A stretch of 34,022 nt of DNA, taken from the NCBI GenBank assembly GCA_017881185.1, contig JADGRE010000039.1:1-34022 (forward strand), written 5' to 3'. Within the stretch, counting starts at the first letter, position 1, and every line of letters begins with the position of its first letter. The DNA is from Pseudomonadota bacterium (GTDB lineage Bacteria > Myxococcota_A > Polyangia > Polyangiales > JAFGIB01). A program made the translations under genes and the position numbers. Under the pieces are notes generated by a model. The model saw only the letters and a program-made list of their open reading frames with translations, was not told where the DNA came from and ran no database searches. This document shows, piece by piece, positions 17,492 through 25,184 of the stretch.

Positions 17492-18799
17492 ATGAACAAC
17501 ACTGCGAACACGATCAGAACACGAAGCGCGTGGCCCGCGGGATGCATGCTCGCGATCACGCTCGGTCTCATCTTGCCGAAGCCCGCGGGCGCACAGCCTG
17601 CACCAGAGCCGGCTGCGCCTGCACCAGCGGCCGCGCCGCCTGCGGCCTTGCCACCGGAGACGCCGCCAGAGCTGCCGGCCGCCAGCGCGGAGCCCGCACC
17701 CGCGACCCCACCACCAGCAGCCGAGCCCGTTGCACCGCCGCCGCCAGCTGCAGCGGAGACGCCTGCACCCGAGCCGCCGCCAGCCCCGCTCAGCGTGCAC
17801 ACCTGGGGTCACATCGGCAGCCGGCTGCAGAGCTTCAAAGACCCCAAGAAGATGGATCGCCTCAGGCAAGACGGCGATCTCGAGCTGCACTTCGACGGCG
17901 CCATCGACTCCAAGATCGGCATGACCGGCAACATCGCCGCGGTCTACGGGCCCAGTGCGACGGGCGGCGATCCGCAGGGCACGCTGGCCATCTTGGACTT
18001 GATCGCTCGCTTCGACATCGACGACGCGTTCCACATCTGGGTCGGTCGCATGCTCGTGCCTTCCGATCGCGCGAACTTCAGCGGCTTCTGGTTCGCAGCA
18101 CCCTGGTACTACGCGGGCACCTTCTCGCCTCACGGCTTCATCGGCCCCGCCGAAGGCCCGTACGGCCGCAACGACGGCACCACGCTCTGGGGCCAGCTCG
18201 AAGGCGGCCTCTTCAAGTACTACGTGAGCGCCTTCAATCTCTACGACGGCACCACGAGCCCGTTGTGGTCTGGTCGGCTCAACCTGAGCTTGATCAACCC
18301 GGAGCCCGGCTACTACCACAGCAGCACGTACTACGGGAAAGACATCCTGGCGATCGCCATCGGCGGACAAGCGCAGGCCAATGGTTCGGTGCAAGGCATG
18401 CCGGCCACTGGCACGGCGCCGAAGAAAGACGACTACTACGAGTTCAATGCCGACGTGCTCTTCGAGAAGGACCTACACGATGCCGGCGTGATCGATCTCG
18501 AAGGCGCCGTCTACAAGTACATGGGCGACTACCAGTACTTCGATCTGTCGTACTTGCTGCTCGCGAGCTACATGACCGCCGACAAGCTCGGCCCTGGTAA
18601 GCTGCAACCGCTCGTGCGCTTTCAGCAAGGCGTTCCCAAGAAGGGCGACAGCGACTCGTCGATCGAAGCACAGCTCGGCTACGTGATCGAGGCGTACAGC
18701 GCTCGGCTGGCGCTCGGCTTCCAGCACACCACGGTGGCCACCGCCGCCGGCAGTCAGGGCGGCAATGCCCTGTACCTGGGCGTGCAAGTCATGAAGTGA
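17492..18799 (+). CDS. Porin-like outer-membrane beta-barrel protein with Pro/Ala-rich linker
   Basis: A 435-residue exported protein. Residues 1-35 form a signal peptide ending about PAGA; residues 36-100 are a long Pro/Ala/Glu-rich linker; from about 101 the sequence alternates polar and hydrophobic residues in many strands (SVHTWGHIGSRLQSF, DLIARFDIDDAFHIWVGRML, YVIEAYSARLALGFQ) as in phosphate-selective-porin-like barrels. The last strand ends YLGVQVMK, without the usual terminal Phe. It lies opposite the biuret hydrolase gene and near the permease, so passage of urea, biuret or similar small solutes through the outer membrane is a reasonable guess, not shown by sequence. The Pro-rich linker could span the periplasm or bind peptidoglycan. 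Confidence 0.78.
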   Translation: MNNTANTIRTRSAWPAGCMLAITLGLILPKPAGAQPAPEPAAPAPAAAPPAALPPETPPELPAASAEPAPATPPPAAEPVAPPPPAAAETPAPEPPPAPLSVHTWGHIGSRLQSFKDPKKMDRLRQDGDLELHFDGAIDSKIGMTGNIAAVYGPSATGGDPQGTLAILDLIARFDIDDAFHIWVGRMLVPSDRANFSGFWFAAPWYYAGTFSPHGFIGPAEGPYGRNDGTTLWGQLEGGLFKYYVSAFNLYDGTTSPLWSGRLNLSLINPEPGYYHSSTYYGKDILAIAIGGQAQANGSVQGMPATGTAPKKDDYYEFNADVLFEKDLHDAGVIDLEGAVYKYMGDYQYFDLSYLLLASYMTADKLGPGKLQPLVRFQQGVPKKGDSDSSIEAQLGYVIEAYSARLALGFQHTTVATAAGSQGGNALYLGVQVMK

Positions 18800-18823
18800 C
18801 GGCTGGGACCTGAGCACGATCTC

Positions 18824-18867
18824 CCCCCCGCGGAGCGGCGCCAAGCTCCGTCGGGGGGCGCGTTTCT
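18824..18867 (+). terminator. Rho-independent terminator after the porin gene
   Basis: A 13-base-pair stem (CCCCCCGCGGAGC with its complement, one T bulge at 18851) closes an 8-base loop GGCGCCAA and is followed by CGCGTTTCTC. It starts 25 bases after the porin stop. The T-run is short, as often in GC-rich genomes. Confidence 0.7.
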
Positions 18868-19073
18868 CGAGCCCCGCGCCCGCACCCAAGTGCTCGATTC
18901 GATGGAGGATTGTTGGAGGATCGGAAGCAGGCACGCGCATCCGCAAGCAGCCACCAGAAAAAACAGCTAGCCTGCAGCGACTGAGGTCGACCAGGCGGAG
19001 CTCTTTTTCGAGCTACCGCGCGGGCCTGCCGCCGTCGTTCGAGACCGGCCGGGCACCGCACAGGAGCTGAGCG

Positions 19074-21029
19074 ATGTCCAGGTTTTCACGATGGTCAGCC
19101 ACAGCGTGTTTGCTCGCAGCGTGCTCGGCGAGCGCCACGACCCACCACGGACAACTCAACGGCGGCGCGGGTACCACGGCCGGACCGGGTTCCGATGCAG
19201 GCACGCTGCTCGGCACGGCAGGCAATACAGTGATGCAGGTCGGCGGCGGCGACGGCGGCCCAGTGGGCACCCCCGCCGGTGACGGGGGCGGCGCGACCAC
19301 GCCAATCAAGATCGACCAATGCGGCACCACCAATCCTGCAGGGCTCGACGCCGCAGCCTTGAAGACCTTGCTCGCCGGCAGCGGCAGCGCCGCGGCGCAG
19401 AGCGTGCTGTACCCCTACGACGGCACCATCTTCCCACGCGGCCTGATCGCCCCGCTCGTGATGTGGCAAGGCAGCGACGACGCCGAGGTGGTGTACGTGC
19501 ATCTGCAGTCCTCCAACTTCGAGTACAAGGGCTGCTTGAAACCCACCGCCGCTGGTCAGCTGCAACTGCCGCAAGACGTGTGGACCATGGCCGAGGCACG
19601 CGCCCAGGGTGCGGCAGACCCCTTCACGCTCGAGCTGACCACGCAGAAGGCCGGCGTCGCCAAGGGGCCCGTCAGCGAAAAGATCATCATCGCCCAGGCC
19701 ACGCTCAAGGGCTCCATCTACTACAACAGCTACGCCTCCAAGCTCGCGACCAACCAGGGCGCAGTGCTGCGCATCGTGCCCGGCAAGCAGGTGGAGCTGT
19801 TCGAAGGTGGCACGACCGGCTGCGAGGCGTGCCACGCAGTGTCGGCCGACGGCACGCGCCTGGTCGCTCAGAAGGGCAACATGACCGTGGGCAGCGTGTA
19901 CGCACTCACGCCCACCACGATGGCAGGCGCAGCCGCGACGCGCACCGATGCAGCGTTCGCGAACTTCGTCGGCCTGTCGCCCGACGGCAAGGTCTATCTC
20001 ACGAGCGCGAAACCGGGCAACGTGGGGCTGCGTTCGTCGGGCTCGAGCAGCCCGACCTCGGCCATGTACGAGACCGACACGGGCACGGCGGTCATGAACA
20101 CCGGCGTGCCCAGCGGCGCCATCATGCCCACCTTCTCGCCGGACGCAAAGCACCTAGCGTTCAACGACTACGCCATCGCCAACGGCCACGGGCTGGCGCT
20201 CATGGACTACGACGCGACCAAGCGAGTCGCGACGAAGTACAAACAGCTCTACATGGACGCAAACAAGCTTCCAGGCTGGCCGTTCGTGTTGCCCGACGAT
20301 CGCGCCGTGGTGTTCGCGCTCGGCACCGAGAGCGACTTCTCCGGCGCCAACGTGGGCATCAACGCGATCCCCGGCTTTCTGTCGCAGTTTCTGGGTGGCC
20401 TCGGCAGCTGGGTCAGCGGCACGAAGGGACCGTACAGCAACCTCTTCGTAGTTTCAGCTGACGGCGCAGGCACACCGGTGATACTGGCCAAGGCCATGGG
20501 TTACGCCACGCCCACAGACGCCGCCTCGCAGAAGACCTACCTGCCCTTCGGCGTGGAAGAAGTCGACCAGAACTACTACCCCACGGTCTCGCCCGTCGCG
20601 GCCGGTGGCTACTTCTGGGTGTTCTTCGACAGCATGCGTCACTACGGCAACATGGGCATCCAGCGCCAACTCTGGGGCACGGCCGTCACGGTCGCCGCCA
20701 ACGGCAAGTACGAGAGCGACCCGAGTCATCCGGCGTTCTACTTGACGGGCCAAGAAGAAGGCACCGGCAACCACCGGGCCTTCACCGCGCTCGACCCATG
20801 TCGCCCCGAGGGTGGCTCGTGCACCACCGGCATCGACTGCTGCGGCGGCTTCTGCAACGTGCCCAAGTCCACCTCGAGCGAGCTCAAGGTGGACCTGAAG
20901 GGCAGCTGCAACATGCCCAAGGTGCCCACCTGCTCCAAGACCGACGAGCACTGCGTGACGGCAAAAGATTGTTGCACACACGGCGACTCGTGCATCGCAG
21001 GTTACTGCGGCCAAGTCATTCCGCAGTAG
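19074..21029 (+). CDS. Cys-rich lipoprotein with CXXCH motif and propeller-like body
   Basis: A 651-residue lipoprotein: lipobox LLAAC at residues 13-17 after a short basic start, then a Gly/Thr/Asp-rich flexible linker to about residue 77. A single CEACH motif (250-254) could bind haem c; it sits in GCEACHAVSADGTRL, after which TolB/WD-like strands appear (GLSPDGKVYLTS, PTFSPDAKHLAFNDY). The C-terminal 80 residues hold two Cys-rich units of similar pattern (CTTGIDCCGGFCNVP and CVTAKDCCTHGDSCIAGYCG), probably disulphide-knotted. This composite style is common in myxobacterial surface lipoproteins. The biochemical role is unknown. ATG 19074 has CAGGAG upstream. Confidence 0.85.
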   Translation: MSRFSRWSATACLLAACSASATTHHGQLNGGAGTTAGPGSDAGTLLGTAGNTVMQVGGGDGGPVGTPAGDGGGATTPIKIDQCGTTNPAGLDAAALKTLLAGSGSAAAQSVLYPYDGTIFPRGLIAPLVMWQGSDDAEVVYVHLQSSNFEYKGCLKPTAAGQLQLPQDVWTMAEARAQGAADPFTLELTTQKAGVAKGPVSEKIIIAQATLKGSIYYNSYASKLATNQGAVLRIVPGKQVELFEGGTTGCEACHAVSADGTRLVAQKGNMTVGSVYALTPTTMAGAAATRTDAAFANFVGLSPDGKVYLTSAKPGNVGLRSSGSSSPTSAMYETDTGTAVMNTGVPSGAIMPTFSPDAKHLAFNDYAIANGHGLALMDYDATKRVATKYKQLYMDANKLPGWPFVLPDDRAVVFALGTESDFSGANVGINAIPGFLSQFLGGLGSWVSGTKGPYSNLFVVSADGAGTPVILAKAMGYATPTDAASQKTYLPFGVEEVDQNYYPTVSPVAAGGYFWVFFDSMRHYGNMGIQRQLWGTAVTVAANGKYESDPSHPAFYLTGQEEGTGNHRAFTALDPCRPEGGSCTTGIDCCGGFCNVPKSTSSELKVDLKGSCNMPKVPTCSKTDEHCVTAKDCCTHGDSCIAGYCGQVIPQ

Positions 21030-21030
21030 C

Positions 21031-21130
21031 TCACAGCTGCACGCTGATGCCGGCGTACGGGCCTACGTAGAGATCGCTGGTCTCGCCGGCGTTGGCGGCA
21101 CCGAGCGCGCCATTGTCATCCAAGCGGGCT
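21031..21130 (-). pseudogene. 3'-end remnant of an outer-membrane-protein-like gene
   Basis: Read on the minus strand, the frame ending at the TGA at 21033-21031 gives GETSDLYVGPYAGISVQL and a stop, which looks like the last strand of a beta-barrel protein. Upstream (above about 21130) the frame turns into low-quality Cys/His-containing sequence and hits a stop near 21187, so no full gene is present. It lies directly against the stop of the lipoprotein gene, one base away. Confidence 0.35.
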
Positions 21131-21179
21131 TGCGCACAATTGTGGAGCGCAGCGTGCAAGCATCGGACAATCGCCACAG

Positions 21180-21551
21180 ATGGGGGTTAACGACGACGAG
21201 CTCGACGCGGTCGTGCAGCCCGACGAGGCCTATTCCCTCGAGGCGTTCAAGCGCGAGTGCGAGCTCGAGCCAACTGCCTTCGCGAAGCTCCACGGCCGAG
21301 CGTTCCTGCTGATGCAGCGCGCCGGCAAAGAGGGTCGTCTGGTGGCTCCCGAGCGACCGCAACGCACGCTGAGCTCGGCGGCTGTCGTGCCGCAAACGAG
21401 CTTGCCGCCATCGAAGTACCTGGTATTTCCGGTGCGCAAGACCGAGCGTTCGTTGATCGCTCGCTTCTACTCGGTCGGACAGACGCGCAATAACGACATC
21501 GTCATTCGCGATGTCTCGGTGAGCAAGTCACACGCAGTGTTCCAGGATGAC
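21180..21551 (+). pseudogene. Truncated FHA-domain gene
   Basis: From ATG 21180 about 124 residues read as a genuine protein: an acidic N-terminal helix-rich segment, then the first half of a forkhead-associated domain, SLIARFYSVGQTRNNDIVIR followed by DVSVSKSHAVFQ, which includes the conserved Arg/Asn and Ser-X-X-His phosphothreonine-binding positions. After 21551 the normal second half (the N-G-T strand) is missing in all three frames. The frame continues to 22661 only as an off-phase reading of the next gene. No ribosome binding site is seen. I therefore read it as a broken or rearranged relic. Confidence 0.6.
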
Positions 21552-21642
21552 CGCATCGCGGACGAGCGCTGCGGCCGCAAGCCTGGGTTGCTTGCGTTGC
21601 TTCGCATAAAGTGTCATCGGTCGGCGCGGCTGCACCCCCAAC

Positions 21643-23163
21643 ATGCTCCGGGACCGTTCAAGTTGTGCGCGACTGATCCACGCCATGGGCGCGCTGTGCC
21701 TGCTCGCGGTGGCCACGCACACGGCGCTGTCGGGCTCGCTGGCCGCGAGCGAGCCGTCGCCCGAACCGGTCTCGCTGCGCAAGCTCTGGTTCGGGCAGCT
21801 GGAACACTCACTGTCGGTGTTGCCGAGCTTCCTGACCGAGGCGCTGCACGGCGCGGGCCCGCTCGCGACCGAGTCGGGCTTCCTCTGGGGTTATTGCTCG
21901 CCCCTGCTGGTCGAGACATCGGCAGCCTTGGCGCTGCTCGGCTTGTTGCACAGGCGCCGCGACGAGCTGTGCGACGACGATGCACGCCGCGTGCTCGGTT
22001 GGGCCCTCGGGTTCACGGCGCTGTCGGTGCCGGCGTTCAACGTGTTGACGCAGGACCTGTGGCTGTCGGTGGCATGGGGCCGCATGGCGAACCACGGCAT
22101 GAACCCGTTCGCGGGGCCCTATCCGCTCGCGCTGGCTGCCGATCTGCCGCTCGACTACGATCCGATGCCGATGACCTACGGCCCGTGCTGGGCCATCGTG
22201 TGCAGCTTCGCCGCCGCCGTCAGCGGCGGAGCGCCGTTGGTCTGCTGGCTACTGCTCAAGCTCGTGCTCGGCTGCGCCTGGGCGGTGTGCCTGTGGATGG
22301 TGTCCGAGCTCGCGCGGCCCCACGGCCCCTGGCGCAGAACGCTCGCGATCGTGGTGACGGGCTGGTTGCCCCTGGGCGTGCACTGCGGCGTCGCGGAGGG
22401 CCACAACGACGTGTTGATGATCGCAGGCGCGCTGCTGTGGGTGCGCACGCTGCAGGGGCGCTCGGCCGCCGGTCCGCTGCTGCTCACGGCGTCGATCCTG
22501 ACCAAGTACGTGACGCTCCCGCTGGCGCTGGTCGACTTGGTCTACCACTTGGGTGCACGCAGCATGTCCGTCGGGCGCTACCTGGCTCGGATTCTGCCAG
22601 CTTGTTTCGGGCTGCTGGCGGGCAGCGCACTGGTAGCGCGCTCGCTGCGCGGGTTCGGTGAGACCGCGGCCATGCACGACTGGAAGTTCCTGGACCCGGC
22701 CGATGTCTTTCGCTTGCTGGGTCGCTACGCCGGCTGGACCACCGACCCGACAGGCGTGCTGATCGTCGCCGCGATCTTCGGCTGCGTGGCCATGTTGGAG
22801 CTGCTGCGTCTGGGGCGCGCTGCGACGCACGAGCAGGCCCTGCGCGCGCAGCTCGCGCTGATGGCCGTGGTGTTGTTCGCGTGCACCGGCCACGTCTGGC
22901 CGTGGTTCTTCGTGTGGTGCTTGCCGCTCGCCGCGCTCGCGCCGAGCTTCTGGTTGTCATGGTTCGTGATCGGCGCGGCCTGTGTTGCACCGTTCACGAT
23001 CGTCCACTGGGCGCGACTGGGCGTCGAGGGACCGGCACGCTCCGAGCTGCCGTCGCTCGTCATGTACGGCGCAGCGCTGGCGGCGACAGCTGCCTACCTG
23101 CGCCTTCGCGCCAGCCCCAGCGCTACTTCTCGCGCACAGCGCGCAGGTCATGCAGCGGGATAA
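21643..23163 (+). CDS. GT-C-type membrane glycosyltransferase (mannosyltransferase-like)
   Basis: A 506-residue integral membrane protein with about 10 to 12 hydrophobic segments. The first periplasmic loop region has HGMNPFAGPYPL and DYDPMPMTYGPCW, the pattern of polyprenol-dependent GT-C enzymes such as GT87/MptB-type mannosyltransferases, with acidic catalytic candidates there; VAEGHNDVLMIAGALL and ILTKYVTLPLALV are further family-like blocks. It would transfer a sugar from a polyprenyl-phosphate donor on the periplasmic side; the acceptor is unknown. ATG 21643 is the first start after an in-frame TAA at 21607 and has no clear ribosome binding site; Met at 21685 is an alternative. The stretch from about 21552 to 21642 is non-coding and is likely its promoter. 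Confidence 0.75.
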   Translation: MLRDRSSCARLIHAMGALCLLAVATHTALSGSLAASEPSPEPVSLRKLWFGQLEHSLSVLPSFLTEALHGAGPLATESGFLWGYCSPLLVETSAALALLGLLHRRRDELCDDDARRVLGWALGFTALSVPAFNVLTQDLWLSVAWGRMANHGMNPFAGPYPLALAADLPLDYDPMPMTYGPCWAIVCSFAAAVSGGAPLVCWLLLKLVLGCAWAVCLWMVSELARPHGPWRRTLAIVVTGWLPLGVHCGVAEGHNDVLMIAGALLWVRTLQGRSAAGPLLLTASILTKYVTLPLALVDLVYHLGARSMSVGRYLARILPACFGLLAGSALVARSLRGFGETAAMHDWKFLDPADVFRLLGRYAGWTTDPTGVLIVAAIFGCVAMLELLRLGRAATHEQALRAQLALMAVVLFACTGHVWPWFFVWCLPLAALAPSFWLSWFVIGAACVAPFTIVHWARLGVEGPARSELPSLVMYGAALAATAAYLRLRASPSATSRAQRAGHAAG

Positions 23164-23265
23164 GAGCCGTTCTCAATACCCTGCGCGAGTGGATTTCGGA
23201 GCGCGACCGGCCCGAGCGCAAGGCGCGTGACCTTCTGATCGCCGGCGAGAGTCGCTGCCGAAGGC

Positions 23266-24990
23266 CTACTGCGAGAATTCCAGATCGACCGATGCTTCCG
23301 GCGTGTGGCCGTCTGCGCCGTTCGCGAGCGCGGGCAGGTAGTGCACGATCCAGAGCCCCGCTGCGGGTGGCCAGGCAGCGCCCGAAGCCAGCGTGCTCTT
23401 GTCGAGCACCACGCTGCCGCTGCCGGGAGCGCCCGTCGCCATGTGACCCTGGCCGCCGATGTAGCTCCACGCGACGGGTTCGAGGCGATTCTGCTCGTTG
23501 GGCACAGGGTCGGTGACGCTCGGGTAGGCATACAAACCGATGCGATCATGCGCGCTCGGTTGCATGACACCGCTCCAGTCGACAGTAATTGCCGCGGACG
23601 CGCTACGCACGTAGCTCGGGTGATCGGTGACCAGCCGGATGTTGCCGGAACAACCGCTCGTTCCAGTTGTCGGTGCCGCAGGCGGATGCAGCAGCGCCGG
23701 CGTCTGCTGAAAATCGAACATGTCGAGCAGCGCGTCACTGTTGGCGTCGCGCGAGGTCAGCGCCGGCACGTCGAACACGGCTTCGATGAAGCGCGTGATG
23801 GCGGTGTGGTCTTGCACCACGTGCGACACGAAGTGGGCGCGCGCATAGGGAGAAATCACCGCCAACGGTACGCGCACGCCGAGCTCCACGAACTTTGCAT
23901 CCTTGGCGACGCCCGGGCGTGCGACGCAGGCTCGATTGGGCGGCGGAACGTGATCCCAGAACCCTCCGCCTTCGTCGTAGGTCCAGACGAGGGCGCTCGT
24001 CGGCCAGACCGGGCTCGCCACGATCGCCTCGTACAACATCCGGGTCCAGGCCTCGCCGACTTGTACATCCGCGCTGGGGTGCTCGTCCTCGACGTTCGCC
24101 ACGGCATCGGTGAACACCACGCCGGGCAGCGTGCCGTCCTTCAGCGCTTGCAGCAGCTCGCTCATGGTGTGCAGACCGGGCTGCCCCGCTTTCCAGCCGA
24201 ATGCACCGTCGAACGGATTGCTGTCGGTATACACGCCCCAGCTGACACCCGCGGCATCGAGCGCTTGAAACAGCGTTGGGGTCTTCGGATCAGGCAAGCC
24301 GCAAGAGGTGCAGCTGATGCCGTCCGCGGTGCCGAGCAGCATGAAGTTGCGGTTGGGCCAGGTGCCGCTGCGCGCCGAGGCGAAGTGTCGGTCGTTGATG
24401 GCGAAGGTATTCGCGAGCCAGTAGTAGAACGGCAGATCGCTCGCCGTGTAGTACCCCATCGCGAAGTGGCCGTCTCCGGACGTAGACTGCGCCGCGTTCG
24501 TCACGAAGCCGTCCATGGCACCGCCGTTGACCTGTGCGTGCATCCCGGCCCACTGGTGTCCAGGGTCCTTGTTGACGCAGGTGGTGGTCAGGTGAAACGG
24601 AGCCACCGTCGCGCCCGCACCATCCTTGTTCGAGAAGCCCGCCGGAACGGCCTCCGCGTCCGGCTGGCCGTAGTCGTGGAGCTGGCCGAGCAAGTGGTCG
24701 AAGCTGCGGTTCTCCTTCATCGCGACGATCACGTGCTTGATCGGGATGGCTGCACGCACCTTCTCGGTGATTGGCAGCGTTTCGGTGACGCGTGCGCCAG
24801 CTTTGAAGCCGCAATGGGCGCGAAGCTCGTCGGGCGTGGAACCCGCGTCCCGCGGCTGACTCGACCCCGCGTCCTGCGGCTGACTCGACCCCGCGTCTGC
24901 ATCCGACGCGGAGGTCGAGCATGCAGCGGGCAACACGGCCAGCGTGAGCAGCAGCGCACGGGCGATCAGAATTCCGGGGAGCACTCGCAT
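23266..24990 (-). CDS. PF04185-family phosphoesterase lipoprotein (phospholipase C/acid phosphatase-like)
   Basis: A 574-residue phosphoesterase. The metal-binding N-terminal signature is IKHVIVAMKENRSFDHLLGQ; later metal-site blocks are WTYDEGGGFWDHVPPP and VRVPLAVISPYAR followed by DHTAITRFIE. The signal peptide ends in the lipobox VLPAAC, so the protein is anchored after export. Next comes a short Ser/Gln/Pro/Asp linker with an 8-residue tandem repeat. A C-terminal 120-residue beta-rich extension follows the catalytic domain. ATG 24990 is chosen because it places the signal peptide at the N-terminus, though no ribosome binding site is obvious; the frame is open to 25119. Substrate (phospholipid or other phosphoester) is not decidable. 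Confidence 0.88.
   Translation of the reverse strand: MRVLPGILIARALLLTLAVLPAACSTSASDADAGSSQPQDAGSSQPRDAGSTPDELRAHCGFKAGARVTETLPITEKVRAAIPIKHVIVAMKENRSFDHLLGQLHDYGQPDAEAVPAGFSNKDGAGATVAPFHLTTTCVNKDPGHQWAGMHAQVNGGAMDGFVTNAAQSTSGDGHFAMGYYTASDLPFYYWLANTFAINDRHFASARSGTWPNRNFMLLGTADGISCTSCGLPDPKTPTLFQALDAAGVSWGVYTDSNPFDGAFGWKAGQPGLHTMSELLQALKDGTLPGVVFTDAVANVEDEHPSADVQVGEAWTRMLYEAIVASPVWPTSALVWTYDEGGGFWDHVPPPNRACVARPGVAKDAKFVELGVRVPLAVISPYARAHFVSHVVQDHTAITRFIEAVFDVPALTSRDANSDALLDMFDFQQTPALLHPPAAPTTGTSGCSGNIRLVTDHPSYVRSASAAITVDWSGVMQPSAHDRIGLYAYPSVTDPVPNEQNRLEPVAWSYIGGQGHMATGAPGSGSVVLDKSTLASGAAWPPAAGLWIVHYLPALANGADGHTPEASVDLEFSQ
24845..24899. repeat. 24-base tandem repeat inside the phosphoesterase linker
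   Basis: About 2.3 copies of a 24-base unit starting GCGTCC (at 24845, 24869 and 24893) encode the repeated octapeptide DAGSSQPR/Q next to the lipid anchor. It is a flexible spacer, not a regulatory repeat. Confidence 0.75.
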
Positions 24991-25184
24991 GTCGAGAGCA
25001 AAGCCGATGCCGAGGACGCACACAACCCCTTTCGCGCCCGCCGTTGCAAGAACGCTGGCGCGCCGCCTGCCCACAGGACGCGAAGGGGGATTTTCGCGCG
25101 TTTCGCCGCCGATGAACACGCCAGTCTCTCGGGCTGCGCGCCGCCCGCCGCCGTTGGCTCACCGTGTCCCAGCCGGCGCTGCGC
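24991..25184. other. Gap between the two phosphoesterase genes
   Basis: This 194-base spacer has no convincing gene, terminator or promoter. It is open in the frame of the downstream phosphoesterase as far as 25119, but that extension (GRRRASVLATAGAK) would bury the lipoprotein signal and is unlikely to be translated. Confidence 0.5.

Noticed and set aside
21552..22661. Continuation of the FHA frame into a 493-residue protein
   Set aside because: After 21551 the frame only reads the glycosyltransferase gene in the wrong phase, and the FHA domain is not completed.
24845..24899. Tandem repeat as a possible CRISPR or regulatory array
   Set aside because: It is in frame, encodes a repeated DAGSSQP octapeptide in a linker, and has no spacers.
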